In this document: piece by piece, positions 46,107-55,575 of the stretch | Numbering within the stretch: position 1 is the stretch's first letter | Layout: every line of letters begins with the position of its first letter | From: Bidens hawaiensis | Taxonomy: Eukaryota > Streptophyta > Magnoliopsida > Asterales > Asteraceae | Length of the DNA stretch: 64,000 nucleotides | Assembly: GCA_021521415.1 (NCBI GenBank) | Contig: JAIQDT010007645.1 | Span: forward strand, 1-64,000 | Direction of reading: 5' to 3' | Notes under the pieces: model-generated | Database searches by the model: none | The model's input: the letters and a program-made list of their open reading frames with translations, nothing else | Told to the model about the DNA's origin: nothing | Made by a program: the position numbers and the translations under genes

Positions 46107-46769
46107 TTAGGCTGGTGGTTCTTCGATTGATGGTTTTGATTTTTCATTGTTCTCGGTGATCTCACATACTATTTCTGATGTTTCTTGATTGTTGTTGATA
46201 GCATTGAGATTTTCGTTATCTAAGATAGGTTTGGTGATGGTTTCGGTTAAGATTTGTGTTTCCATCCTGCTAGTGATGGAGGAATCTCGCACATAGCAAC
46301 TCACGATAGAATCGATGATGTCGATACAATATAATGCGTCATCGTGATGTTGCGGATATTGCATATATTTTCCTATGTCAAAAGTGATTGCCTCGTCATT
46401 GCCCCTGAGAGTGAGTTTAAACATCAATAATAGCCTTTGCAGTGGCTAAGAAGGGTCTTCCTAAAATCAGAGGTACACTTTTTTCTTCCTCCATGTCTAG
46501 AATCACAAATTATACTGGGAAAACAAACTTGTCAATTTTGACAAGCATGTTTTCAACAATGCCCCGAGGATATTTAACGGATCGGTCAGCTAACTGAATG
46601 CTCATGCGGGTGGGCTTTGGTTCTCCTATCCCTAGTTTTGCAAAACCGCATAAGGCATTAAATTAATACTAGCTCCTAGGTCAGCTAGGGCATTGCTAAC
46701 AGATAAATTTCCTATGAGACAAGGGATAGTAAAACTCCTTGGATCGGTCATTTTCGACGGCAGCTTGCT
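46107..46769 (-). pseudogene. pol: Athila element D protease region
   Basis: The minus strand has the linker after CSAVL, then SNALADLGASINLMPYA at about 46650-46700 with the D-L-G-A site, and the downstream part KLTLRGNDEAITFDIGKYMQ with the acidic C-terminal linker (46427-46107). Frame changes separate these pieces, so the protease is not functional as read. Confidence 0.78.
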
Positions 46770-48553
46770 TTAGAGGACAGCTGAGCATCCTTTTCTCAAG
46801 GTGACGTGCGAGAGATCCTCCAGCTTCCTTTTGTTGGTCAGCACTTCTTTGAGAAACTTTGCATATGTCGGCATTTGAGCAATGGCTTCGACGAAAGGGA
46901 TGTTGATGTTGAGTTGTTTGAAGAGTTCTAAAAAATTCCTATACTGAGCTTCCAATCTCTCATGTTTCAGCCGTCCAGGGTATGAAATAGGTGGAACATA
47001 AGTTCGGACTGGTTCCTTAGGTTGTACGGTGCCTGTTGGGATCAGTCTTTCCTGCGTTTTATCAGGGGATTCCTTTTCCATAACTGGTTCTGAAGTTGGT
47101 GAGGCAACAGTGGTTGTGCCACTTCTTAATGTAACAGCGTTGGGTGCTGTATTTGGGTTTGTTATAGTGTTGCTTGGAAGAGCGCCAGGTGGTCTTTCAG
47201 AGAGTTGTCGGGCAATCTGTCCGATCTGAGTTTCTAAATCCTGCAATGATGCTTGTTGACTTTGCAGGTTAGCTTCATGTTTCAGCAATACTCCGATGAT
47301 ATCAACAGGTCTTGAGTCGGCCTTCTTTTCAGCTTCATTTGTTTTGGTCATGATTTGAATCAACATTTCTTCAATTTTTGAATAGCTTGGATTCTGATGG
47401 CTACTAGAACTTTGAAATTGGGGTTTTGGTTGAAAGGGTTGATTTACCGGGCTTTTTTCGAATCCGTGTAGAGTTTGAGTGTTACCTCTGTCTTTCCAGC
47501 TGAAATTCGGGTGGTTTCTCCATCCTGGATTGTAGTTGTTGCTGAAAGCGTTGTTCTGCCGAGCGATGAAATCGACTTCTTCCATGCCCATGATGACTTG
47601 CTTACTGTCAATCGTCTTATGGCTTCCTCCATAAGTATGGCTTGAAGTTGTTTGAATTTTTTAGAGAGAGCTTCAAGCTTTGCTGTGACAAGAGTGTTGG
47701 AATCAATGTGGTGTATTCCTTTATGTGTAGGTGTAGATCTTGGTGGGTTGTAAGCAAAACTCTTCTTTGCGGCCTTCTCGAGGACTTCAAATGCTTCGTT
47801 AGGTGATTTGGATCCCAAGTCTCCACCAGCGATCTGGTCGATGGCTTGCTTGTTTTGACTGGATTGTGCGTCAAAGAAAGTTTGTACTTGTAACCATACG
47901 CTCAGTCCATTATGTGGACATCTTCTTAGAAGACTTTTGTATCTTTCCCATGCTGCGTGTAACGATTCGTCATCATCGGTCCGGAATCCGGTAATGCTGG
48001 CTCGGTATTTGGCAGTTTTATTCGGCGGAAAATATTTGAGGAGAAACTGTTCAACCATCTGGTCTCAAGTGGTAATGGAACCAGAAGAAAGAGATTCTAT
48101 CCATTCTAGGGCTTGGCCCCTCAGAGAGAAAGGAAAGAGTTTGAGTTTGATTTGATCTTCTGAACAGTTTTGGATTTTAAAGGTTCCGCAGATTCATAGG
48201 AATCGAGATATGTGAGAAAGAGGGTCTTCGTAGAGGAGACCATGAAATTGAACTGAATTTTCCACCATATGAATGGTGCTAGATTTGATTTCAAAATTTT
48301 CGGTAATTTCGGGTGGAGCCACTCCATTGCCATAGCCTTCGAGAGTTGGCTTGGCATACTGGCTCATGTTCAGCTCATTGTTCTGGGCCGCCATCATTTC
48401 TTCGGTTTGATTTTCTCCTGATATGGTGGCGTCTACTGATTCGTCTTTGATTTCTTCTGCATTTTTTGTAGTTCGTTTACGAGTTCGTCGACGAAAGAAT
48501 CGTTCCGGTTCAGAAATTGGAGAAACAAGCGCAGGCTTAAAAGTAGAGGACAT
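46770..48553 (-). pseudogene. gag: Athila element D gag
   Basis: It starts at ATG 48553 (MSSTFKPALVSPISEP). Capsid motifs are SSTIHMVENSVQFHGLLYED, ALEWIESLSSGSITT, FLLKYFPPNKTAKYRA and WERYKSLLRRCPH. The C-terminal part is NQPFQPKPQFQSSSSH followed by VRTYVPPISYPGRLKHERLE. Stops and frame changes lie near 48195, 48065 and 47600. Different lesions from those in E show independent decay. Confidence 0.9.
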
Positions 48554-48822
48554 TCATGGGACTAAATAAAAATTAAACACTAAATTAAAAGTTAGTTAAA
48601 GTTAGTCTAAGTTAAACAATAAGCTAGTCTAAACTATCTAAGGTTTAAGTTAATTAAGCTAAAGTAAGGTAAGGTGAATAAAGGTAAAAAGTAGGCTAGC
48701 CGTAAAATTATATATTTTAAAAAAAATAAAAATTAAAGATAAAATAAAATAGAAGATAAAAATTTGTACAATTATTGACAATGATTAAATTAAAACTTAG
48801 ATTGTTCTTAGAAACGTATCGT

Positions 48823-48848
48823 GTCCTCGGCAACGGCACCAAAAACTT
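48823..48848 (-). promoter_or_regulatory. Primer-binding site of element D at its LTR-less end
   Basis: The minus strand reads AAGTTTTTGGTGCCGTTGCC, then GAGGACACG: a tRNA-Asp-type site with C-to-T and G-to-A differences from E. It abuts plus-orientation E sequence with no LTR between. Confidence 0.8.
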
Positions 48849-49056
48849 ATAAAACCCAAAAACCCATTACCAAATTATAAAACCTTGGCAACGGATAGAA
48901 CTCTTATCAAAGAGTTGTATAAGGAAGAAGGTAATATTTACACAATTCCATCAAACCCATTACCAAATTATAAAACCCAAAAACCAGATCACTTTATCCA
49001 TTTTCACCGGTAAATACAACACTGGTCTTTTACCGTCAGACCCTAAAGAACTGGAA
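48849..49056 (+). other. Junction D/E and start of E 3' region
   Basis: A ~30 bp block (ATAAAACCCAAAAACC and CCATTACCAAATTATAAAAC) occurs at 48849-48884 and again at 48955-48985. This short duplication, at the break point, looks like filler DNA from repair. Confidence 0.6.
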
Positions 49057-49462
49057 ATGCATTCTTTCGATTTCAATTTCCTTTGCTGCATACAATTCAC
49101 AAAACCTAGGTTGCCTCCAGAACTTAGGGAGAGAATCTTTCTCTTTACCAATGAGATGAGGAAAAAGTGGCGCCAAGACGAACAAAGGCCACCATTCTGT
49201 GGAATTTCCAAAAACGCAATGAAGAGAAGAGCAAAAAAGATATGAATGATGCTTAGGTTGCGGAAACTGGTCCCACGAAGGAAGATGTAGAAAAAGTAAA
49301 ACTCAGTCTCAGCATGAATATACCGAACTAATGAGGATGGGGGCTATTAGGCTCAAAGCCGAACGATCCATTAGAGTTGGAAGTTATATTCAGAACAGGA
49401 TTGAGGAAGAATTGATCCACATCATCGATAAAACTGGTCTTGACGATCTGACCTTAAAATAG
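49057..49462 (+). pseudogene. Athila ORF4 of element E: small zinc-knuckle-like protein, one frameshift
   Basis: It starts at ATG 49057 (MHSFDFNFLCCIQFTKPRL) and continues PELRERIFLFTNEMRKKWRQ and DEQRPPFCGISKNAMKRRAK. After a shift near 49240 it reads CLGCGNWSHEGRCRKSKTQ, giving C-x2-C-x4-H-x3-C. It continues YTELMRMGAIRLKAERSIRV and IEEELIHIIDKTGLDDLTLK, and stops at 49462. It lies between ORF3 and the 3' LTR on the coding strand of E. It is about 135 codons, basic in the middle. A role in nucleic-acid binding is inference from the knuckle only. Confidence 0.6.
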
Positions 49463-49977
49463 TCATTAGGTATATAATAAAAATAAAAAAAAAAACTCAG
49501 AGAAAAGGAGCTAACCATTGAAAACATCTTAAGACTCCCGACAATCAGTAGGAAGTTTTATTTACCATCCTCATTAACCCTTGAACCACCACAAAATTAC
49601 CAAACCCCTACTCACACAAAACCAAACCCTTTTATCTTCTGAACTATGCAACCCTTTAAAAGGTGGAGAGCTGAATTTGTTACAAGCTTATTTATCACAT
49701 GTTAGATTTCGACTAAGAGTGTTCACATACATACATCACAAGTATGATCAGATATAAAACCAAGTGTGAGTGAACATTGTGAGAACGTGAAGTTTTGCAT
49801 AAACGGAAGCTCAAAAAAACAAAAGTTCATTCTTAATTATCACTAAAATTTTGGTTATTTTGTTTCATCTTCTTGGAAGCCCATTTAAGGGATGGTTATA
49901 ATCTAAGCTTGTTGTTTTTAGTGGATATTTATAAGAAGATTTCTTGAGGACAAGCAATGTTCAAGTGTGGGGATGTT
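49463..49977 (+). promoter_or_regulatory. Element E 3' untranslated region and polypurine tract
   Basis: Non-coding. It ends with TTGAGGACAAGCAATG and the polypurine tract TTCAAGTGTGGGGATGTT (49960-49977) directly before the 3' LTR. Confidence 0.75.
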
Positions 49978-51763
49978 TGATGTACAAAAAATATACATCT
50001 TTTTGGCATCAAATAATCTCTAAAAAACTGCAATTTCTATCAAATAACATAGCATAAGAGACTACTTATCATAATAAAACATAATTTCATGTGAAACCAA
50101 GCCCCAAACGAAGAAACAAGCAAAAAGACGAAGAAAAACATAAGAAAACACAAGAAAACAAAGAAACACGCCCCCATGCCTCTAACACAAGAAAAGACAA
50201 AATCTAGAAGCAAAAGCACGGGGCCGTGCTCATCATGCACGGGGCCGTGGACGAGAATACAGAAAAGACAAAGAAGAATTGAGCACATGTCACTATAAAG
50301 CACGGGGTCGTGCCTACCAACCACGTGGTCGTTGCCACCTCACAGAAAAGACAAAACAAATCTGGCACATGTCATAAAAATGCACGGGGGGCGTGCTCAT
50401 CAAGCACGGGGCCGTGCCTCACAATCCAGAATGCCTTGAATAGTGGCTCATGTTGCACTCATTTTGTGTGCCTTGAAAAGATTTCTATCCGATTCTCTCT
50501 TATAAAAACACACACTAACACTCACTTTAGATATTTAGTGAATAGTTTGAAGGCTTGGAGATCATCACCATCAATCATCATCATCAACAATCATTACCAT
50601 CATTAAGAAGAAGGATTCATCTACATTTGGTTATATTGTTCCAAATTTAATCATGTATTTGTTATTATCAATCATCTTAATGTTTATCATCATGCTCATT
50701 ATGAGCTAAACTCCTTTTACCATCTAAAATCTATGAAGAAGCTTTGTTTTACTTGATAATTAATCAAGATATGTGATGTAGTCTAGTAAAGTACATGGTT
50801 ATATTACAATTATCTTTTGATGAGAAATGTTTCACCATCTTAAATCACTAATTCAAAGTTGGTGGTTGTCAATTCCATTGGCAATCGTTCATGATCGATT
50901 CATGTTCTTGAAAGATAGAAATACTTTGATACATTATCGAAACAAGGATCCTTATATTGTACTTAGAAATGATGAGATATAAGTTATGATGTATTTTTCT
51001 AAACCTTGGTAATCCGAAAATGGCTTTGCTTAGGATATCATGCTAGTTAAAGAAATCATATGTTAACGGAATGTGTAATTATAACCTACATAAATCAACC
51101 CATGGGAGGTTGTGTGAGTTAACTACAACCACTCGAAGTTGTTAGGATTAGTATTTGAGAAATCGAAGTCAATTCTAATCATTCTACTTTACCAACTGCT
51201 TGTCTACTTAAATTGACATTCTCGGGGTAGCATGCTATTAAGCATAGGATGGACTTGAAAATATTCATGCTATTATTCATTATGTCATAGAATGTGTTCA
51301 TTCAAAAATGAGGATCATAATTCTATCATATATTATTAGGACAAGTCAATCACATGTTTAATTATTAATCATCAAGGAATAATGGAGTGGATTCAAGATA
51401 TTAGATGGTAACCTTCACATAATTGAACAACTCGTTTAGAATCCCTCTTCTTGGTCACCTATATATTATATATATATATATATAAGTATTTATATTTTAT
51501 AAGAAGTTTGAAGAAAATTAACCCCAAAATGATTAAAACCTCCGATTAAAGTAAAACAACGATTCATTAATAGAAACATTTGTGTCCACGGATCGATACT
51601 TGGTTCTTACCAATACTATTCTACATATACGATAAGTACACTTGCCTATTTTGTGTGTGTTTAGTCTTTGTAGAAATCACTTTTATAAATTTAAAACACG
51701 ATCTTGTGCAAAAGCAAATCATCCAACCTCTTATATTTTAACCGCACGCGCACGCGCACATCA
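49978..51763 (+). repeat. 3' LTR of Athila element E
   Basis: 1786 bp, TGATGTAC...CACATCA. It contains paired palindromic words at 50215-50250, 50300-50330 and 50385-50420. The TATA box found in the D LTR is changed here (CCTTGAATAG at about 50431). Confidence 0.9.
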
Positions 51764-51890
51764 GTTATCTGCACATACAACACACCCCGCGTAAAATAGA
51801 AAAATAAAATAAACTAAAAACTAAAATTAAGACTAAAATTAAAATTAAACACAGATTTCAAATAACACGAAAAACACTAAGCGCACTAAC
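51764..51890 (-). other. Leader of element C, right part
   Basis: AT-rich (AAACTAAAA repeats) and without genes. It begins where E ends, and its continuation into gag is at 17289. Confidence 0.6.
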
Positions 51891-51908
51891 TCCCCATGAC
51901 CGGCGCCA
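51891..51908 (-). promoter_or_regulatory. Primer-binding site of element C, tRNA-Asp-like
   Basis: The minus strand reads TGGCGCCGGTCATGGGGA three bases inside the LTR. It resembles the E site (TGGCGCCGTTGCCGGGGA) with a few changes. Confidence 0.65.
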
Positions 51909-51911
51909 TTT

Positions 51912-53158
51912 TGATGACCGTCTTTTGAGTCATGCAAAAACCTAAATAACCTAAGTAGATAGGGTAAATAAGGTATCTTATCCACCAGGAGTATATGGTC
52001 AGTGCAATTCGTGTAAACAATTTTTAATATTATGAAGTGACAGATTTTAGTGCTGATCACACAAGCAATAGTTTGAATATAGAATTAAGTAAACAAACGA
52101 GTAACAAGTTTCAAATAATTAACAAAAGCAAATCACACCCGGGGTTCAAGAATGCAAACAAACAGTAATCTCATGCAACCTAACAGATTAACTATTACTG
52201 ATTAACACAGACTAATTAATGAGCTAAACCTTAGGCATCAACAATCGCTAACACACGGCACTGGTTATCAAACAGTCCCTGCCAGTGTGACTCAACTAAG
52301 GGCAATTGTATGCTTCTTTGTATTCATCTAATCAAAACAATCCTATGAGAAATTGTTATAGCAACCGACAAACTAATCGTTCTGATCAACGTAAACCTAA
52401 ACAGACTGAACGCACAGCAATACTAAACATCAATACTCATAGATTAATCATCAACAGTTACAAAGTATGTGTTCTTAATACATGAGAAAACTGAAAGCAA
52501 TACAAACTTTACATCCCGGATATGATTCGAGAAGACTAGCCGAGCATCGTCAACAATAGATCTTCAATTATGATGAGGAATGCCATTAGGATTGATCAAG
52601 AGATGATTGGTAGCCCTGGAAGTCACCAAAATCGCCTAATAGCTGTTGGTGGTCGTCAATCTTGATTAGGGTTCGTAAAATAGAATATATAGGTCAAAAC
52701 CTGATTTTTCCCGTTTTTTATGTCCATAGCGATAGGCTATGGCCATATGCCCATCTCATCGCGTATTGCAACCAAAGAAAACCTTATATTTGGATTCCTC
52801 TCGTTGCGAAACCCAAAATTCATATATTATGGGTCCCGTAACTCATTTTCTAGCCCTGGATATGCTCGTTTTACTTCATGGTCGCATTTTGATAACCCAT
52901 TTTGTTCAGTTTTAGCATCGGCTTATGATTTCTCATCCATACTCTTCCCGAATCCTTGTAACACTTCCCAAGACATCAAATCATGCTTCGGTATTCCTGA
53001 TATATCATTCCATGCTCATACAGGTCTCCCATTTAGCATCGTTAACGATCAATGACCTGAAATACAATAGCACTTATGAAGTACCAAAGTTCTAACAGTA
53101 TACTCAATAAAACTACATAATTAATACACTAATATATATTCAAAATACCTGAACATCA
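51912..53158 (-). repeat. 5' LTR of element C
   Basis: 1247 bp. A minus-strand TATA box CCTATATATTC lies at 52683-52693, about 33 nt downstream of the word pair at 52726-52770 (partly mutated copies of GCGATACGCGATGG and ATCGCGTATCGC). Confidence 0.92.
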
Positions 53159-53163
53159 TTGCT

Positions 53164-53430
53164 CACCATTCTTGAAATCGAAAATAATGGAACCTCTCCC
53201 TTTAATATTCTCTTTGGACCTATCTCAAAATTTCACCAAACCGCTCACTCGATAATCAATTTTGGCAAAGTGGGCTTCACATCCGGTCATGTGATTATAC
53301 GCCTCATTATTTAAATATCAAATTGAATCTCTTACCACGTCATTTGAGTAACGGATGAACCTTCTTTTCATTTAACTTAACTTGTTCTTTATCAACTTCA
53401 ACCGATGCCATCATAAGAGTTGACGGCTTA
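53164..53430 (-). pseudogene. pol: Copia element B protease, inactivated
   Basis: The minus-strand frame reads KEQVKLNEKKVHPLL, then with stops YLNNEAYNHMTGCEAHF, and GRGSIIFDFKNGEQ at the junction with element C. The retropepsin site, D-x-G-A in the family, reads N-N-E-A, and the Trp before it is a TGA stop. All four changes are G to A on the coding strand. The next codons after the junction are at 11646. Confidence 0.82.
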
Positions 53431-53438
53431 GCCTCGGC

Positions 53439-54288
53439 TTAGTTATGATTCGCTTCTTGAGTCGGTGGACTCGGATATTCACACGCAAAGTGGCCCAAAA
53501 CATTGCAATTATAACACCGAACACCGCTTTTTATCTCTACCATGATTTTGATTGTTATGATCATTACCTTGATAGTCATCTCTGCCTTGGTTGTTCGTGT
53601 TCGGTTGATTACCATCTCTTTGGTTATCATTTTTTTTATTAAACCGACCACATCCTCTACTCGAACCTCAACCACGACCCCGTTGGTCATAACCGGAGGA
53701 GCCATGATCCCGAGCATAATTTTTTCGGTCTAGATCGTTGTCCTTTCTTCCTTGATTATCGTTTTTGGCATACAATAATTTTCCCATCTCGGTCAATGCT
53801 TCCTTGCCTTTGATTCTCTCTTCAAAAGGTTTTAACCTTGCTATACAATCTTCAAACACCACAGTGTTAAGATCGGGCCACTGTTCGATAGTTGCTACAA
53901 TAGCAATAAAACGGTCAGGAAAGCTATCGAGCAGTTTTTTTACGAGTTCATGTTCTTCCATCAAACTACCTAAACTATCAAATTGTGAGGCGTATTCCGT
54001 TACCTTCCCGGAAAAGTCTTCAACGGATTCTTTTTCTCCCATCTTCAATTGATTAAAATCTCTCTTTAACGATCGTAAGCGAGCTTGTTACACTCGATCA
54101 GCACCGAGAAATCTAACCCGTAGTGATTCCCAAATCTCTTTAGCATCACGAGTTCTTGCAACTTGCATCAACACATTTTCTGGTAAGGCTTGAAAAATAA
54201 TGGCCCTAGCCATCTTGTTCTTTCTCTCGTCTAAGGCTTCTCCGGACACCACCTCCCATAATCCTTGAGCATCAAGGATCGATTCCAT
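53439..54288 (-). pseudogene. gag: Copia element B gag
   Basis: It starts at ATG 54288 (MESILDAQGLWEVVSGEALD) and continues ARAIIFQALPENVLMQVA and AKEIWESLRVRFLGADRV, the UBN2-type gag. After a frame change near 54060 it reads VEDFSGKVTEYASQFDSLGS and LVKKLLDSFPDRFIAIVATI (54048-53668). The zinc knuckle at about 53480-53525 reads CYNCNVLGHFACEY: the last Cys of the CCHC is Tyr (TGT to TAT). Confidence 0.88.
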
Positions 54289-54470
54289 GATTACAACCCA
54301 CGTGTTGTAGTTTGTTTTTTTTAACTTCAGACACTGAAACGAATTGAACTTGGTTCCCTTGCTTGCACAACCGGTCTTTCATCCGCCATAATATCCGATC
54401 TTGAGTTTCAAATTTGATGTGGTTAGTCACCGCACACCGTTCTTGTTCTTCCCAAAGATCGTAGATCGCC

Positions 54471-54892
54471 TGTTGGAGAAACAAATTGGATTTGAATCTT
54501 AACACCAAGTTGTGTTCTTGAATAATGAATACAGAATCGGAACTGATGTATGTATGGCAATGATGGGTTCGTGAGTGGGATTGCAATCAAAACAATATTA
54601 AATAATTGATATGAATAATGACATCGGACGGAATGTGGGAAACATGGAGTTTTCTTTAACTTCTAAAACTCAACTCTTCTCTTCTTATTATTATTTCGAA
54701 CTAAATAATGCCTTATATAGTCTAAACAAAACTTGTCATACTACAACTAGGAAACCAAATTTAAAAATAAAGATAAACATAAAATTAACTAATAAAATGA
54801 TAGATTTGTTTTGATCTCCTCCTTATCTTCACCTGGAAATCCACCTAGCCACCACTCTCTTTTATTTTAACGAATCGGGATTAAATATATCA
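54471..54892 (-). repeat. 5' LTR of copia element B
   Basis: 422 bp, with minus-strand TATA-like CTATATAAGG at 54711-54720. It is followed on the right by TSD acatt (54893-54897). On its inner side the minus strand reads GGCGATCTACGATC and not the usual tRNA-Met site. Confidence 0.92.
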
Positions 54893-54897
54893 ACATT

Positions 54898-55360
54898 AAC
54901 TATGTAATGGAATTCAAGTAATCACTTGGGATAGATTTCGTAAGACTTGTCAGCTGGCTTTTAATGATTTTATCAAACAACCAAAAGACACCAAATGGAA
55001 CGGAGATTGAACTTTTGGATCAAGGGATACTCTCTTTTATGATGTGCGCTATATTATTGTGTCCTGTTTCTTCGTTGCTCCTTTCCTTCGCTACTAGGAG
55101 AGTCGCTAGCTTGCTTGCATTCTATTCTAAGTATTTGGAAAAGAGGAATCAAGGCAGTTGCAAAATGGCTTCAAGGAACGATAAATGGTCAGAAATTGCT
55201 TACAACTTAGGTTTACCAAAAGATTGTAGGGTTAACCTAATGATTGTGTAGGTAAATGGATTGCTTACAAGTTTGACGTACTAAATGGATTAAGGGGGAT
55301 TGTAGAAATATAATCCATTTATTAATCCATGTTTTTGTTTTGGGACCTAGAAAATTTGCT
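54898..55360 (+). pseudogene. Host coding remnant, right part (possibly ARID-like)
   Basis: Pieces in shifting frames read QLAFNDFIKQPKDTKWNGD, FYDVRYII and then MASRNDKWSEIAYNLGLP with LMIVYV (to about 55255). Stops and shifts separate them. The spacing of aromatic and hydrophobic residues in NDKWSEIAYNLGLP recalls ARID-type DNA-binding domains, but this is a weak call. Together with 8210-8325 it forms one former gene interrupted by copia B. The reading order is plus strand. Confidence 0.35.
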
Positions 55361-55575
55361 ATTTCTTGTTAAGTTTAATGGGTCCAGACATTTTAAATTG
55401 TTGTTATGTTTGGGACAAACACTTCTAATGGGCTGGATTTAACAGAAGGATTAAAAGACCCAAAATGAATAAATTCACAACTTGATTCAACAGGAAATAT
55501 TCAATTAATTGAGTACATAACCAAAAGGCTTCTCACCAGACTAATTAACACAATTCCAGACACTCAATCTGATTC
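55361..55575. other. Intergenic, 3' flank of aquaporin gene
   Basis: AT-rich, no ORF. It probably includes the 3' untranslated region of the aquaporin gene on the minus strand. Confidence 0.5.

Larger units (their letters stand above)
39472..48848 (-). mobile_element. Athila element D, inverted relative of E, with one LTR and primer-binding sites at both ends
   Basis: On the minus strand the order is primer-binding site (48848-48823), gag, protease, RT, RNase H, integrase (to about 43190), (ATT)n, non-coding sequence, ORF4, polypurine tract, one complete LTR (41390-39505), and then a second ~30 bp primer-binding-site segment (39504-39472). There is no LTR at the right end; E resumes there in plus orientation. 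ORF3 is absent. D is close to E but its pol lacks the two E deletions. It probably entered E as a separate copy, or the segment was rearranged. Confidence 0.75.
17290..51763 (+). mobile_element. Athila element E (Ty3/gypsy), inserted in element C
   Basis: The order on the plus strand is truncated 5' LTR (17290-17912), tRNA-Asp primer-binding site, gag, protease, RT/RNase H, integrase (to 23339). Then come a spacer with small ORFs, ORF3 (25609-39024, split by copia F), 3' sequences (39025-39470), an inserted inverted Athila D (39472-48848), ORF4 (49057-49462), polypurine tract and a full 3' LTR (49978-51763). The two LTRs differ at about 15 of 620 shared positions. The first ~1160 bp of the 5' LTR are gone, so no target-site duplication can be shown. 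All genes carry breaks. Confidence 0.85.
11652..53158 (-). mobile_element. Element C: Athila-like Ty3/gypsy with gag and protease only, inserted in copia B
   Basis: LTRs at 11652-12900 and 51912-53158 (1249 and 1247 bp, about 5% different) are bounded by target-site duplication ttgct (11647-11651 and 53159-53163). The minus strand has a tRNA-Asp-like primer-binding site next to the right LTR, a leader, then element E as an insertion. After E come gag (17240-16110) and protease (16103-15138), and then about 2 kb without coding before the left LTR. No reverse transcriptase or integrase is found, so this is a non-autonomous element, probably mobilised by a relative. The retropepsin wording is Athila-like. 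Confidence 0.88.
8326..54892 (-). mobile_element. Copia element B (Ty1/copia), outer member of the nested stack
   Basis: The LTRs at 8326-8768 and 54471-54892 match each other with roughly 10% difference and some indels, have TG...CA ends, and are flanked by an identical 5 bp target-site duplication acatt (8321-8325 and 54893-54897). The minus strand carries gag (54288-53439) and protease (53430-53164) on the right. Integrase, RT and RNase H (11646-8778) lie on the left, so the coding region is continuous once element C (11652-53158) is removed. The gag resembles the UBN2/gag-polypeptide family. All genes are damaged. No normal tRNA-Met primer-binding site follows the 5' LTR. Confidence 0.93.

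Noticed and set aside
8326..54892. Gene transfer from a virus or bacterium as source of the large insert
   Set aside because: Every coding block matches plant LTR retrotransposon lineages with LTRs, primer sites and TSDs, so no outside source is needed.
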